From the NCBI RefSeq assembly GCF_900115565.1, contig NZ_FOWW01000008.1:1-64000 (forward strand): DNA of 64,000 nucleotides. Direction: 5' to 3'. The notes beneath the pieces were generated by a model. That model searched no databases. It was given only the letters and a program-made list of their open reading frames with translations, and was not told the origin of the DNA. Shown piece by piece: positions 35,487 to 43,922 of this stretch (the stretch's first letter is position 1; every line of letters starts with the position of its first letter). The position numbers and the translations under genes are program-made. The DNA is from Amycolatopsis arida (GTDB lineage: Bacteria > Actinomycetota > Actinomycetes > Mycobacteriales > Pseudonocardiaceae).

Positions 35487-36310
35487 CCGAGCCGGAGCTG
35501 GAGGTCCTGATCCCCACCAGGAACCGACCGGTGGAGCTGGCGACCACGCTGGCCGGGCTGGCCGCCCAGGACTTCCCGGACTTCGGGGTCCTGGTCAGCG
35601 ACCAGTCCGACGGGGCGCCCAGCTACGACACGCCCGGGGCGACGGCGATGGCGCGGGTGCTGCGCCGCGCCGGCCACCCGGTGTCGTTCGGCCGGCACCT
35701 GCCGCCGCGCGGCCTCGCCGAGCACCGGGCGCACCTGCTGGCCCGGTCCCGCGCCCGGTACGTGCTGTTCCTCGACGACGACGTGTGGCTGGAGCCGGGC
35801 ACGATCAGCCGGCTGCACGAGGCGATCAGCAAGCTGGGCTGCGGCCTCGTCGGCAACGCCGTGCAGGGTCTGTCCTACCTGAACGACCACCGACCGGAGG
35901 AGCTGGAACCGTTCGAGCGGTGGCAGGGCCCGCCCGAGCCGGAGCGGATCACCCCGCACGGCCCGGAGTGGCGGCGGTGGACCCTGCACAACGCCGCCAA
36001 CCCCACGCACCTGGCCGACGCCCTGGGCCTCCGCGACGGCGAGTGGGTGGCGTACAAGATCGCCTGGGTGGGCGGGTGCGTGCTCTACGACCGGGCGGCG
36101 CTGGTGTCGGTCGGCGGGTTCGACTTCTGGTCGGAGCTGCCACCCGACCACTGCGGCGAGGACGTGCTCGCCCAGCTGCGGGTGCTGGCCACCTACGGCG
36201 GCGCCGGCGTCCTGCCCAGCGGCGCGGTGCACCTGGAGGCGCCGACCACGGTCGTCGAGCGGCGGGTGGAGGCCTACGAGGTGGTGCCGCCCCCCGGCGG
36301 GCAGGAGTGA
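35483..36310 (+). CDS. glycosyltransferase family 2
   Basis: 275 residues with a GT-A fold: ELEVLIPTRNRPVELATTL at the start, YVLFLDDDVWLEPGTI (DXD) near 93, and WVGGCVLYDRAALVSVGGFD, the usual acceptor-side motif. It is soluble. GTG 35483 overlaps the hldE stop by four bases (GTGA), so the two genes are translationally coupled, and the enzyme probably acts in the same glycan pathway. Confidence 0.88.
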   Translation: MTEPELEVLIPTRNRPVELATTLAGLAAQDFPDFGVLVSDQSDGAPSYDTPGATAMARVLRRAGHPVSFGRHLPPRGLAEHRAHLLARSRARYVLFLDDDVWLEPGTISRLHEAISKLGCGLVGNAVQGLSYLNDHRPEELEPFERWQGPPEPERITPHGPEWRRWTLHNAANPTHLADALGLRDGEWVAYKIAWVGGCVLYDRAALVSVGGFDFWSELPPDHCGEDVLAQLRVLATYGGAGVLPSGAVHLEAPTTVVERRVEAYEVVPPPGGQE

Positions 36311-36349
36311 CCGCGCATGACCGGGCCGCGGCGGGGAAGCCAGTAGCGC

Positions 36350-36871
36350 ATGAACTGGCAGGAGATCTTCTCGCCCGACGTCTCCCCCGTGGAGATCTTC
36401 GTCCGCGGCACCGTCATGTACCTGTTCATCTACTTCACGCTCCGCTTCGTGTTCAAGCGGGAGTCGGGCGCCACCGGGATCACCGATCTGCTGGTACTCG
36501 TCCTGCTGGCCGACGCGGCGCAGAACGGCATGGCCGGCGAGTACACCTCCATCGGCGACGGCGTGCTGCTGGTCGGTGTGATCGTGCTGTGGGCGACGGC
36601 GCTCGACTTCCTCGCCTACAAGGTGCCGCCACTGCGCCGGTTCGTCCGGCCCCGCCCGCTGCCGCTGGTCCGGCGGGGCCGGCTGCTGCGGTACAACCTC
36701 GCCAAGGAGCTGCTGACCGACGACGAGCTGTTCAGCCAGCTCCGTGAACAGGGCATCACCCGCCTGAGCCAGGTGCGCCAGGCGCAGATGGAACCCGACG
36801 GCAGGCTCTCGATCGTGCGCTTCGACGAGCAGGGGGCCGGCTGGCGGGGACACCAGGACCGGATGGTCTGA
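36350..36871 (+). CDS. DUF421 (YetF-like) membrane protein
   Basis: 173 residues: three hydrophobic helices (FVRGTVMYLFIYFTLRFVF, ITDLLVLVLLADAAQNGM, GVLLVGVIVLWATALDFLAY) and a cytosolic DUF421 domain with RPLPLVRRGRLLRYNLAKELLTDDEL and the terminal QVRQAQMEPDGRLSIVRF. The family is of unknown function. It lies 39 bp after the GT2 gene on the same strand, possibly co-transcribed. Confidence 0.85.
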   Translation: MNWQEIFSPDVSPVEIFVRGTVMYLFIYFTLRFVFKRESGATGITDLLVLVLLADAAQNGMAGEYTSIGDGVLLVGVIVLWATALDFLAYKVPPLRRFVRPRPLPLVRRGRLLRYNLAKELLTDDELFSQLREQGITRLSQVRQAQMEPDGRLSIVRFDEQGAGWRGHQDRMV

Positions 36872-36946
36872 ACCGCGACCTCGGAGGAGTGGCGACACCC
36901 CCGGGGCGGCGGCGTTTCCGCCGGCGCGGAACGGGAACAAGCAGGC

Positions 36947-38602
36947 ATGCCCGAACACCCCGCCCGATCCGACCCTCCCCACGCCGCCCGCGACGAGCTC
37001 CGCCGCGCCGCGCGGGACACCTTCGGCTGGGACCGGCTGCGCCCCGAGCAGCTGACCGCGATGGAGCGGCTGCTCGAAGGGCACGACGTGCTGGTCGTGA
37101 TGCCCACCGGCGCCGGCAAGTCGGCGATCTACCAGGTGCCCGCGCTGCTGCTGCCCGGCCCGACGGTGGTGGTGTCCCCGCTGATCGCCCTGCAGCGGGA
37201 CCAGGTGGGCCAGCTCGCGGACAGCGCCGCACCGGACGCGGTGGCGGTGAACTCGGCGCAGCGGGCCCGGGACAGCGAGCGGGCCTGGGACGCGGTCGGC
37301 GCCGGCGACGCCGAGTACCTCTTCCTCGCCCCCGAGCAGCTCGCCAAGGACGACGTCCTCGCCGATCTCGAACGGTCCCGGCCCACCCTGTTCGTGGTGG
37401 ACGAGGCGCACTGCGTCTCGGCGTGGGGGCACGACTTCCGCCCCGACTACCTGCTGTTGCGGCACGTGGTCGCGCGGTTGGGGCGCCCGCGGGTGCTGGC
37501 GCTGACCGCCACCGCGAGCGGGCCGGTGCGCGACGACATCGTGCGCCACCTCGGCCTGCGCGACCCGGTCCGGGTGGTCACCGGGTTCGACCGGCCGAAC
37601 CTCCACCTGGCGGTGCGGCACGTCGGCACCGAGGAGGACAAGCGGGCCGCGCTGCTCGACCGGGTGGCCGAGGCCGATCCGCCCGGACTGGTGTACGCCG
37701 CGACCCGCAAGGACACCGAGCACTACGCCGCCGAGCTCGCCGACCGTGGCGTGCGGGTCGCCGCGTTCCACGCCGGCCTTCCCGCGGCCGAGCGGAGGCG
37801 GGTGCACGAGGATTTCCTGGCCGACCGGCTGGACGTCGTGGTGGCCACCTCCGCGTTCGGGATGGGCATCGACACGCCGAACGTGCGGTTCGTCGTGCAC
37901 GCGTCGGTGCCCGACTCGCTGGACTCCTACTACCAGCAGATCGGACGGGCCGGCCGGGACGACGAGCGGGCCGACGCGCTACTGCTGTACCGGCCGGAGG
38001 ACCTGGGGCTGCAGCGCTTCCTCACCGCGGGCGCGGTCGACACCGGCGCGGTGCGCGAGGTCGCCGACACGGTGCGGGCGCACGAGGGACCGATCAGCCC
38101 CGAGGAGCTCGACGACGAGGTGGACGCCTCCCACCGGAGGGCGCTGACCGGGCTGACCCTGCTGGAGCAGGTGGACGCGGTGCGGGCCACCGACGACGGG
38201 TTCGTCTACGCCGACGGCGGCCCGGAGCCGGAACGGGCGACGGCCGAGGCCGCCGAGACGTTCGAGCACCGCAAGGAGCTCGACCGGACCCGGATCGAGA
38301 TGCTGCGCGACTACGCCGAGACCCGCTCGTGCCGCCGGCAGTTCCTGCTCGGCTATTTCGGGGAGTCGCTGGACGAGCCGTGCGGGTTCTGCGACACCTG
38401 CGAGGCCGGCACCGCGGCCGCGCACGCGCCACCGGCCGACCCGGAGTTCCCGCCGGAGACCCGCGTGCGGCACACCGAGTGGGGCGAGGGCACCGTGGTG
38501 AACCAGGAGGCCGACCGGCTCACCGTGCTGTTCGACGAGGCCGGCTACCGCACGCTGTCCCTGCCCGCAGTGCGCGAGCACGACCTGCTCGGCGAGGCGT
38601 GA
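36947..38602 (+). CDS. recQ: RecQ-family ATP-dependent DNA helicase
   Basis: 551 residues. Helicase motif I is PTGAGKS (53-59), motif II VVDEAHC near 150, motif III LALTATAS, motif V ATSAFGMGID and motif VI QQIGRAGRD. The RecQ zinc region carries the cysteine set in SCRRQF...CGFCDTC near 461-484. No HRDC domain is present. Instead the C-terminus ends in a small SH3-like segment (VRHTEWGEGTVVNQEADRL), as in other short actinobacterial RecQs. It unwinds 3'-5'. Confidence 0.93.
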   Translation: MPEHPARSDPPHAARDELRRAARDTFGWDRLRPEQLTAMERLLEGHDVLVVMPTGAGKSAIYQVPALLLPGPTVVVSPLIALQRDQVGQLADSAAPDAVAVNSAQRARDSERAWDAVGAGDAEYLFLAPEQLAKDDVLADLERSRPTLFVVDEAHCVSAWGHDFRPDYLLLRHVVARLGRPRVLALTATASGPVRDDIVRHLGLRDPVRVVTGFDRPNLHLAVRHVGTEEDKRAALLDRVAEADPPGLVYAATRKDTEHYAAELADRGVRVAAFHAGLPAAERRRVHEDFLADRLDVVVATSAFGMGIDTPNVRFVVHASVPDSLDSYYQQIGRAGRDDERADALLLYRPEDLGLQRFLTAGAVDTGAVREVADTVRAHEGPISPEELDDEVDASHRRALTGLTLLEQVDAVRATDDGFVYADGGPEPERATAEAAETFEHRKELDRTRIEMLRDYAETRSCRRQFLLGYFGESLDEPCGFCDTCEAGTAAAHAPPADPEFPPETRVRHTEWGEGTVVNQEADRLTVLFDEAGYRTLSLPAVREHDLLGEA

Positions 38603-38623
38603 CCGGCGCGCGAGTCGACCCGG

Positions 38624-38866
38624 TCAACGGCCGTCCGGGGCCGGCGCGACGTCCTGGTGCTCGGTCCACTCGCCGGGCGGCTCGCCGCCCTCCGGCTCCG
38701 GGTTCGGGTGGCCACCGTACGGCCGCTGGCCGGAGCCGGGCAGCTCCCCCGGATCGCCCTCCGGGTAGTCGTGCTCGACGTCGTCGACCTCCTCGGACAC
38801 CAGCGGGCTCCTCCTGGCGCTCTCCGGATCCTCCGCCACCGGCTCCCGCTCGAACTCGCGATCCAT
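38624..38866 (-). CDS. small acidic Pro/Gly-rich hypothetical protein
   Basis: 80 residues (MDREFEREPVAEDPESARR, later EHDYPEGDPGELPGSGQRP), acidic and probably disordered. GGAGG lies 6 bases before ATG 38866, which argues for this start rather than the longer frame from 39043. No family recognised. It converges with recQ. Confidence 0.68.
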   Translation of the reverse strand: MDREFEREPVAEDPESARRSPLVSEEVDDVEHDYPEGDPGELPGSGQRPYGGHPNPEPEGGEPPGEWTEHQDVAPAPDGR

Positions 38867-39204
38867 CCCTGCCTCCGGGGTCGTCGTCCGTTTCCGCGCC
38901 CGGATACCCGACCCGGCCGTCCCGCACACCGCGTTTCCCCGCCGCGTGCCGCGTCGTGATGCCGTACCGGACCTCTCGCACCGTTCGTGAATTGTCGACC
39001 CCACGATACCGCGGACACCGTTCGCCCCGGCACGGGAGAACACATTAGCCGAGATGTCTTGACCTCCCGAGAATTCGCGCCAACCGCTGGTCGATCTTCC
39101 GCTTCCGGAAGGCTTTCTTCCCTGTCAGCGTCCGAAGTGCCTTGTTACGTTCGAGGACGCGCGCGCACCACATGGACGAAGTTCCGACCGGAAAGGAAAT
39201 TCTG
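38867..39204. other. divergent upstream region of the lasso cluster
   Basis: 338 bp between the acidic-protein gene (minus) and the lasso precursor (plus). It is AT-richer than its surroundings. It contains a 10-bp palindrome CTTCCGGAAG near 39108 and a lone -35-like TTGACC at 39059-39064 without a matching -10. The cluster promoter must lie here, but I cannot place it confidently. GAAAGGAA at 39191-39198 is the ribosome site of the precursor. Confidence 0.5.
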
Positions 39205-39312
39205 ATGAAGGTGTACGAGACCCCCATGTTGATCGACCTCGGTGCGTTCCACCGGGTGACCGGCCTGCTCCAGTTCCGCGGGAACGACCGCCTGATCCTG
39301 AGCAAGAACTGA
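39205..39312 (+). CDS. lasso peptide precursor
   Basis: A 35-residue ORF. The leader is MKVYETPMLIDLGAFHRVTG and matches the actinobacterial lasso leader pattern YxxPxLxxxGx5Tx exactly (Tyr4, Pro7, Leu9, Gly13, Thr19). With Thr at the conserved -2 position, cleavage after Gly20 gives the core LLQFRGNDRLILSKN. Asp8 of the core is correctly placed to form an 8-residue macrolactam ring with the amino group of Leu1, leaving a 7-residue tail. GAAAGGAA lies 6 bases before the ATG. The cyclase, RRE, protease and exporter genes follow directly. Calculated neutral monoisotopic mass of the lasso form is about 1768.01 Da. Activity is unknown. Confidence 0.92.
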   Translation: MKVYETPMLIDLGAFHRVTGLLQFRGNDRLILSKN

Positions 39313-39339
39313 CGGCTCGACCCGTTTTCGGCGACGCTG

Positions 39340-41253
39340 ATGTCGGAGTCACCGAACGGCCCGGGGCACGGCGAGGCGTACTTCGTGGTCCTGCCCGACC
39401 ACGAGTCCGCCGTCGCCGTGGCCTCGCGGCTGCTGTCGAACGGCTGGCCGAACCGCGGGGCGAACGACGCCGGCGCGAACGACGCCGGCGCGAACGGGGT
39501 GCGGACGCTGTCCCATCCCTCCGGACGACCCTGGATCGTCGGGCGGTGGCGGGACGCGGACGTCGTCGCCGCCGGCGCAGGCGGCACGTCGCTGGCCGTC
39601 ATCGGCTGTTGTCCCGTCGACGCCGCCGAGCTCACCGCGGCGGCCGCGCGACTGCGCGACCTGGCCCAGCTCGACGCGCTCGCCCTGCGGCTGCCCGGCA
39701 GCTTCCACCTCGTCGCCGCACGGGACGGGCGATGCCGGGTGCAGGGCCCCGCGTCCGGCCTGCGACTGGTGTTCTCCGCCGCGGTCGGCGGGACGACGGT
39801 GGCCGCCGACCGGGCGGATGTCCTCGCCGGGCTCACCGGGGCCCGGCTGGACATCGACCGGCTGGCGACCCGGCTGCTGTTCCCGGTGCCGCACCCGCTG
39901 GCCGACCAGCCGCTGTGGCACGGCGTGCACGGCGTCCCGCCGGGCAGCGCGCTGGTCCTGGAGCGCGACGGGAGGTCCAGGGAGATCCGCTGGTGGCAGC
40001 CGCCGGAGCCGGTACGCCGGCTGCCCGACGCCGCGCCCGGCGCCCGGCGGGCACTGGCGGAGGCGGTCGACGCCCGCACCCGCGCGGGCGGGGTCGTCGG
40101 CTGCGACCTGTCCGGCGGGCTGGACTCGACGTCGGTGTGCTTCCTGGCGGCCAGGGGTCCCGCGAAGGTCGTCGCGAGCACCTGGCCGGGGATCGACCCC
40201 GCCGACGACGACCTGACCTGGGCGCGCCGCGCGGCCGCGCACCTGCCCGAGGTGGAGCACGCCGTGTGGCCGGCCGAGCGGTCCCCGCTGGTCTACGCCG
40301 ACCTGCTGGAGATCGACGACCCACTGGACGAGCCGACGATCGGCGTGCTGGACCTGGCCCGCCTGCTCAGCGACCTCGAGCCGCTGGCGGCACGGGGCTG
40401 CCGGGTGCGGCTCACCGGCATCGGCGGCGACCACGTCGCCTGGTGCTCGGAGGCGCACTACCACACACTGCTGCGCACCCGGCCGTGGCAGGCGCTGCCC
40501 CGGCTGCGCGGTTTCCGGGCGCTGTTCCACTGGCCGTGGTCCACGATGGTCCGGGCGCTGGCCGACACCCGGCCGTACCCGCGCTGGCTGGCCGGCACGG
40601 CCGGCGAGCTCCGCGCCCCGCTCCCCCCGACGGTCACCGCCGCCCTCGGCTGGGGCGCCCCGCCCCGGCTGTTCGACTGGGTCACCCCGGACGCCGAGCA
40701 CGCCGCCAGGGCGGCCCTGCGCGCGGCGAGCCGGAACGCCGTCCCGCTGGGATCCACCCGCGGCCAGCACGTCGACCTGGAGCAGGTCCGGGCCAGCACC
40801 CGGATCATCCGGCAGTGGGAGCAGATCAGCGCCCGCGCCGGCCTGCCTATCTCGTCGCCGTACTTCGACGACCGGGTGATCGAGGCGTTCCTCTCCGTCC
40901 GGCCACTGGACCGGGTGACGCCGTGGCGGTACAAGCCGGTCCTCGTCGCCGCGATGCGCGGTGTCGTCCCCGACGACTGCCTCACCAGGACCAGCAAGGC
41001 GCAGGCCGCGCTGGACGCCGCCGCGGGGCTGCGCGCCCACCGCGGCGACCTGGCCGAGCTCTGGGCCGAGTCACGGCTGGCCGAGCTCGGCCTGGTGGAT
41101 CGCGACCGGCTGATCGAGCTCGCGCTGCGGCCCGCGACGCCGGAGCTGACCACCGCGATCCTCTACTCCACGATCGGCTGCGAGGTGTGGCTGCGCACCC
41201 TCGAGGCCCACCAAGCGCCGGTCACCGCCCTCTCCCGAACGGAGCACCGATGA
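39340..41253 (+). CDS. lasso peptide cyclase (asparagine synthetase-like, LarC/C protein)
   Basis: 637 residues. A degenerate class II glutaminase-like N-terminal half, without the catalytic Cys at position 2, is followed by the synthetase half with the PP-loop SGGLDSTSVC near 258-267 and GIGGDHVAW near 363-371. It activates the ring Asp side chain as an AMP ester and closes the macrolactam. Near residues 41-53 a tandem 15-bp repeat (39460-39495) encodes GANDAGANDAGANG, an unusual insertion in a surface loop. It starts 27 bp after the precursor stop and has a poor ribosome site. It overlaps the next gene by 4 bases. Confidence 0.92.
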   Translation: MSESPNGPGHGEAYFVVLPDHESAVAVASRLLSNGWPNRGANDAGANDAGANGVRTLSHPSGRPWIVGRWRDADVVAAGAGGTSLAVIGCCPVDAAELTAAAARLRDLAQLDALALRLPGSFHLVAARDGRCRVQGPASGLRLVFSAAVGGTTVAADRADVLAGLTGARLDIDRLATRLLFPVPHPLADQPLWHGVHGVPPGSALVLERDGRSREIRWWQPPEPVRRLPDAAPGARRALAEAVDARTRAGGVVGCDLSGGLDSTSVCFLAARGPAKVVASTWPGIDPADDDLTWARRAAAHLPEVEHAVWPAERSPLVYADLLEIDDPLDEPTIGVLDLARLLSDLEPLAARGCRVRLTGIGGDHVAWCSEAHYHTLLRTRPWQALPRLRGFRALFHWPWSTMVRALADTRPYPRWLAGTAGELRAPLPPTVTAALGWGAPPRLFDWVTPDAEHAARAALRAASRNAVPLGSTRGQHVDLEQVRASTRIIRQWEQISARAGLPISSPYFDDRVIEAFLSVRPLDRVTPWRYKPVLVAAMRGVVPDDCLTRTSKAQAALDAAAGLRAHRGDLAELWAESRLAELGLVDRDRLIELALRPATPELTTAILYSTIGCEVWLRTLEAHQAPVTALSRTEHR

Positions 41254-41507
41254 GCCTCCGGTTACGTCCCGACGTGTCACTGACCGACACCGAGTACGGC
41301 ACCGTGCTGCTCGACGAGCGCAGCGGCCGCTACTGGCAGCTCAACCCGACCGCCACGGTGGTGGTCAGGACGCTGCTCGACGGTGGCGACGCCGAGGCCG
41401 CCGTCAGCGCGCTGGCCGGCGAGTACGCGGTGGCCGAGGACCGGGCCAGGAACGACGTGACGTCCCTGGTGGACGGCCTGCGGTCGGCCGGGCTGGTGAC
41501 GTCGTGA
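41250..41507 (+). CDS. lasso peptide PqqD-like recognition protein (B1/RRE)
   Basis: 85 residues of the PqqD/RRE winged-helix fold: LRLRPDVSLTDTEYGTVLLDER, then GRYWQLNPTATVVVRTLLDGG and a helical end. It binds the leader (Tyr/Pro/Leu motif) and delivers the precursor to the protease. The ATG overlaps the cyclase stop (ATGA) and its own stop overlaps the B2 start, so translation is coupled throughout. Confidence 0.92.
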   Translation: MSLRLRPDVSLTDTEYGTVLLDERSGRYWQLNPTATVVVRTLLDGGDAEAAVSALAGEYAVAEDRARNDVTSLVDGLRSAGLVTS

Positions 41508-41947
41508 CCACCCCGAGCGCGCTCGACAGGCCGGACGCGGTGCCGCTGCGCCGCAGGATGGCCGCCAAGGCCGCGGTGGGCGTGGCCCGGCTGCTCGCCC
41601 CGCTGCCGCCGCGCCGGCTGCGCGCGGTCCTCGGCGTGGTCCGGCGCGGCGCCCGCCCCGCCGACGTCGCCACCGCGAAGTCGGCGCGCGACGCCGTGCT
41701 CGCCGCCAGTCTCACCTGCCTGGGCCCGCGGGGCTGCCTGCCCCGGTCGATCGCGGTGGCGCTGCTGTGCCGGGCCGGCGGCACCTGGCCGACCTGGTGC
41801 GTGGGCGTGCGGGTGCTGCCGCCGTTCGGGGCGCACGCCTGGGTCGAGGCCGACGGGCGGCTGGTGGACGAGGGGGTGCCGGTCGACTACTTCCGCCGGC
41901 TCGTCACCGTGCCCCCGGTGGAGCCGGGGCACCGGGCGCGCCGGTGA
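41504..41947 (+). CDS. lasso peptide leader peptidase (B2, transglutaminase-like)
   Basis: 147 residues. The Cys of GPRGCLPRSIAVALLCR, the His of PPFGAHAWVEADG and the Asp/Glu of GRLVDEGVPVDYF form the Cys-His-Asp triad of the McjB C-terminal family. It removes the leader after the conserved Thr-x. With B1 as a separate protein, this is the split actinobacterial arrangement. GTG 41504 overlaps the B1 stop. Confidence 0.92.
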   Translation: MTTPSALDRPDAVPLRRRMAAKAAVGVARLLAPLPPRRLRAVLGVVRRGARPADVATAKSARDAVLAASLTCLGPRGCLPRSIAVALLCRAGGTWPTWCVGVRVLPPFGAHAWVEADGRLVDEGVPVDYFRRLVTVPPVEPGHRARR

Positions 41948-43743
41948 GCGCTCCGGCCGCGCCGCGCGCCCGCCTGCGCGACCTCGCCCGGCTCGCCTCC
42001 GGGCACTCCCGGACGCTCGCGGCGGCGATCGCGTTGACCGTCGTCGCGTCCGGGCTCGGGCTGCTGCAGCCACTGCTGGTCCGGCAGGCGGTGGACGGCG
42101 CCGGCCGGTCGGTGCCGTGGGCACTGCTGGTCGGCCTCGCACTGCTGTTCGCCGGCCAGGCGCTGGTCGACGCGGCGGGGTTGTTCCTGCTGGAGCGCAC
42201 CGGCGAGGCCGTGGTGCTCGGGCTGCGCCGTCGGCTGGTGGCCCGCCTGCTGCGGCTGCGGATGGACGTCTACGACCGGCACCGGGTCGGCGACCTCCTC
42301 TCCCGGGTCGGCACCGACACCACCGTGCTGCGGGAGGTCACCACCCAGGCGGCGGTGCAGTTGGTCACCGGCGCGCTCACCGCGGTGGGCACGGTGGCGT
42401 TGATGGTGTGGCTGGATCCGCTGCTGTTCCTGCTGGTGGCGACGACGATCGCGGTCGCCGCGGTGGTGGTCACCACGCTGCTCGGTCGGCTGCGGGTCGC
42501 CAGCGAGCAGGCCCAGCGCGGCGTCGGCGCGATGAGCGCGGACCTGGAGCGGGCGCTCGGCGCGATCCGCACGGTCCGGGCCAGCCGGGCCGAGCGGCGT
42601 GAGACCGACCGGGTGAGCCGGCGCGCGGAGGAGGCGTACGCGGCGGGGGTGCGGGCGGCGAAGCTGACGTCGGTGATGAGCCCGGCCGTGGAGCTGGCGC
42701 TGCGCGGCTCGCTGCTGCTGGTGCTGCTCATCGGCGGCACGATGGTCGCCAGGGACGCGACGTCGCTGGGCAACCTGGTGGCGTTCCTGCTGTACGCGAC
42801 CTACCTGGTGGTGCCGCTGGCCTCGGTGCTGCAGGGCATCGGCACCGTGCAGCGGGGCATGGGCGCGCTTCAGCGGGTGCACGAGGCCGGGACACTGCCC
42901 ACCGAGCCCACCGGCGGGGCCACGCTGCCCGCGTGCCCGGACGGCAGTCCGGTGCTGGAGTTCCGCGACGTGTGGTTCCGCTACCGCGACCGGCCGGTGC
43001 TGCGCGGCGTGTCCTTCGCCGTGCCGGAGCACGCGCACGTGGCGCTGGTGGGCCGGTCGGGGGCGGGCAAGTCGACGATCCTCTCGCTGGTCGCCCGCTT
43101 CCACGAGCCGACCAGCGGCGCGATCCGGTTCTCCGGCCGCCCGGCCGCGGAGCTGGACCGCGCCGAGTGCCGCGCCCGGATCGCGCTGGTCGACCAGAAC
43201 ACGCCGGTGCTGCACGGCACGTTGCGGGAGAACCTGACCTACGCCGCGCCGGACGCGAGCGCCGCCGAGTTGGCGCGAGTGGTGGACCTGGTCAACCTGG
43301 GCGACGTCGTGGACCGGCTGCCGGACGGTCTCGACAGCCCGGTCGGGGAACGCGGCAACCAGCTCTCCGGCGGCGAGTGCCAGCGGGTGGCCATCGCCCG
43401 AGCGCTGCTCTGCCGGCCGGCCCTGCTGCTGCTCGACGAGCCGACCGCGCACCTCGACGCGATCAACGAGGCCGCGCTCACCCGGGCGATCGGCCAGGTC
43501 GCGGAGGAGTGCGCGCTGTTGGTGATCGCGCACCGGCTGTCCACGGTCCGCCGCGCCGAGCACATCGTGGTGCTCGACGGAGGCCGGGTGGTGGCCGGGG
43601 GCGGGCACGACCAGCTGGTGCGGTGCAGCCCGGTGTACCGCGACCTCGTCCTCGCCGGGCTCGACGGCACCGGCGGCACCGGCGGCACGGTCGTGGAAGA
43701 ACCCGAAGGTAGCTCCGGTCCGACGAATGCGCGGACCGGGTGA
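41944..43743 (+). CDS. lasso peptide ABC exporter (D protein)
   Basis: 599 residues: an N-terminal six-helix ABC exporter domain and a C-terminal ATPase with Walker A GRSGAGKST near 370, signature LSGGECQR near 473, Walker B LLLLDEPTA near 493 and the H-loop IAHRLS. It functions as a homodimer to export the mature peptide and usually confers self-protection. GTG 41944 overlaps the B2 stop. The C-terminus has a Gly/Thr-rich repeat (GTGGTGGT). Confidence 0.92.
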   Translation: MSAPAAPRARLRDLARLASGHSRTLAAAIALTVVASGLGLLQPLLVRQAVDGAGRSVPWALLVGLALLFAGQALVDAAGLFLLERTGEAVVLGLRRRLVARLLRLRMDVYDRHRVGDLLSRVGTDTTVLREVTTQAAVQLVTGALTAVGTVALMVWLDPLLFLLVATTIAVAAVVVTTLLGRLRVASEQAQRGVGAMSADLERALGAIRTVRASRAERRETDRVSRRAEEAYAAGVRAAKLTSVMSPAVELALRGSLLLVLLIGGTMVARDATSLGNLVAFLLYATYLVVPLASVLQGIGTVQRGMGALQRVHEAGTLPTEPTGGATLPACPDGSPVLEFRDVWFRYRDRPVLRGVSFAVPEHAHVALVGRSGAGKSTILSLVARFHEPTSGAIRFSGRPAAELDRAECRARIALVDQNTPVLHGTLRENLTYAAPDASAAELARVVDLVNLGDVVDRLPDGLDSPVGERGNQLSGGECQRVAIARALLCRPALLLLDEPTAHLDAINEAALTRAIGQVAEECALLVIAHRLSTVRRAEHIVVLDGGRVVAGGGHDQLVRCSPVYRDLVLAGLDGTGGTGGTVVEEPEGSSGPTNARTG

Positions 43744-43814
43744 AAGGTACTACCGCTCGAACGACCCGGCCGAACGCCCGTTATTAACCGGAGGACAGAA
43801 ACGCCGACCCGAGA

Positions 43815-43907
43815 ATTTCCGCCCTGCTGTCCCCTGAATGGGCCTAGGTCGCCTTCGGGACGAGCTGATACAAACGATTTCCGACCATTTCCGCGGCGCG
43901 ACGGAAA
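43815..43907. promoter_or_regulatory. repeated ATTTCCG motifs upstream of the LuxR-type gene
   Basis: ATTTCCG occurs at 43815-43821, 43877-43883 and 43887-43893, and an inverted CGGAAA at 43902-43907. The region is AT-richer than its neighbours and lies between the exporter stop and the regulator start. It may be an operator of the LuxR-type regulator; this is inference. Confidence 0.35.
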
Positions 43908-43922
43908 CGATGCGAGGCGAAT

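Noticed and set aside
39059-39064. -35 box TTGACC as the lasso promoter
   Set aside because: No -10 element at 16-19 bp; the promoter was left unplaced.
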